Shown in pieces: positions 6,071 through 6,402 of a stretch of DNA of 6,402 nt. Positions within the stretch are counted from its first letter, which is position 1, and each line of letters begins with the position of its first letter. The notes under the pieces were generated by a model. It did no database searches and was not told the DNA's origin. It saw only the letters and a list, made by a program, of their open reading frames with translations. The position numbers were made by a program, and so were the translations under genes. This stretch comes from Bacillota bacterium (GTDB lineage: Bacteria; Bacillota; Clostridia; Peptostreptococcales; Anaerovoracaceae): NCBI GenBank assembly GCA_905372035.1, contig CAJPNN010000068.1, positions 1 through 6,402 of the forward strand, given 5' to 3'.

Positions 6071-6402
6071 TGTTTTCTGCACAAAGAAACATACATATCA
6101 TTCCCTCCTACCACGATTTGTTCTCCCGTCTTTACAAATTTCCCGTCTATAACTCTTGCAACCATCGTAGCTTTTCTTCCGCACCAACATATAGTTTTTA
6201 TCTCTTCAATTTTGTCTGCATAGACCAGCATATAATAAGATCCCTCAAAAAGTTCGTTTTTAAAATCATTTTTTAATCCATATGCCATTACCGGAATATC
6301 AAAACTGTCTACAATTTCCGTCAATTCCTGAACGTGATGCTTCTTTAAAAATTGGCATTCATCAACGAGCACACAATCAATTTTTTTCTTTTTGTTTTCA
6401 CG
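6037..6402 (-). CDS. tdk: Thymidine kinase Tdk, partial (5' end beyond right edge)
   Basis: Tdk phosphorylates thymidine to dTMP with ATP in the pyrimidine salvage pathway. The window holds the last 121 codons and the stop. The frame is open to the right edge, and by comparison with E. coli Tdk (205 residues) about 80 N-terminal residues with the Walker A loop lie outside. Visible motifs, numbered from the edge, are CVLVDECQFL at 10-19 with the catalytic Glu of DECQ, DIPVMAYGLKNDF at 35-47, ELFEGS at 50-55, TICWCGRKA at 70-78, and GGNDMYVSLCRKHY at 99-112. C72, C74, C108 and H111 form the structural zinc site of the E. coli-like C-x-C type. A GTG at 6372 is simply an internal Val codon, not a start. 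The 3' end overlaps the radical SAM gene tail to tail. Confidence 0.95.
   Translation of the reverse strand, partial: RENKKKKIDCVLVDECQFLKKHHVQELTEIVDSFDIPVMAYGLKNDFKNELFEGSYYMLVYADKIEEIKTICWCGRKATMVARVIDGKFVKTGEQIVVGGNDMYVSLCRKHYNDGRLKSEK

Noticed and set aside
6066..6071. Plus-strand TATAAT at the radical SAM stop, considered as a -10 box
   Set aside because: There is no -35-like hexamer 16-18 bases upstream and no rightward gene follows; it lies in the tdk coding region.
6070..6092. Imperfect AT-rich inverted repeat (ATGTTTTCT ... AGAAACAT) just after the radical SAM stop, considered as a terminator
   Set aside because: The stem is short, AT-rich and bulged, has no following T-run, and lies entirely in conserved tdk codons (around MYVSLCRKH).
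6372..6402. Treating the GTG at 6372 as the start of a short 111-residue protein
   Set aside because: The frame stays open to the right edge and the preceding residues continue the thymidine kinase alignment, so this is a cut-off gene rather than a short one.

Overview
The window reads as an ordinary chromosomal stretch of a low-GC, probably anaerobic Bacillota (Clostridia-like) bacterium. The basis is AT-rich DNA and codon use, AGGAGG-type ribosome binding sites, TTGAnn/TATAAT promoters with TG-extended -10 boxes, the priA-def-fmt gene order common in Bacillota, and an iron-sulfur type epoxyqueuosine reductase (QueH), which is frequent in anaerobes. I cannot name a genus. I see no mobile element, CRISPR array, rRNA, tRNA or riboswitch, and coding density is very high.

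Layout. Positions 1-4967 form one leftward (minus-strand) gene cluster, in transcription order queH - asnA - priA - def - fmt, with fmt running off the left edge. Three junctions overlap or almost touch: ATGA between queH and asnA, TAGTG or a 23-base gap between asnA and priA depending on the priA start, and TAATG between def and fmt. The only real gap in the cluster is 85 bases before def. It holds a strong ribosome binding site, a possible internal promoter and a perfect 12-bp palindrome on the priA stop codon. Positions 4968-5140 are a 173-base divergent promoter region. Each side has a well-formed sigma-A type promoter with a 17-base spacer, one driving queH leftward and one driving a YhcC/YtqA-type radical SAM gene rightward (5141-6070). 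That gene converges on, and overlaps by 34 bases, the 3' end of a leftward thymidine kinase gene (tdk) that enters from the right edge.

How the genes fit together. The cluster mostly serves translation and replication. QueH completes queuosine in tRNAs with GUN anticodons, which include tRNA-Asn. AsnA makes asparagine from aspartate and ammonia. PriA restarts stalled replication forks. Fmt formylates initiator Met-tRNA and Def removes that formyl group from new proteins. Tdk salvages thymidine for dTTP. The radical SAM protein has no settled function known to me.

No wholly new system is visible. The points most worth a second look are a compact PriA that seems to lack the winged-helix domain, the unusual queH-asnA-priA linkage, the paired divergent promoters, the overlapping convergent 3' ends, and the palindrome before def.
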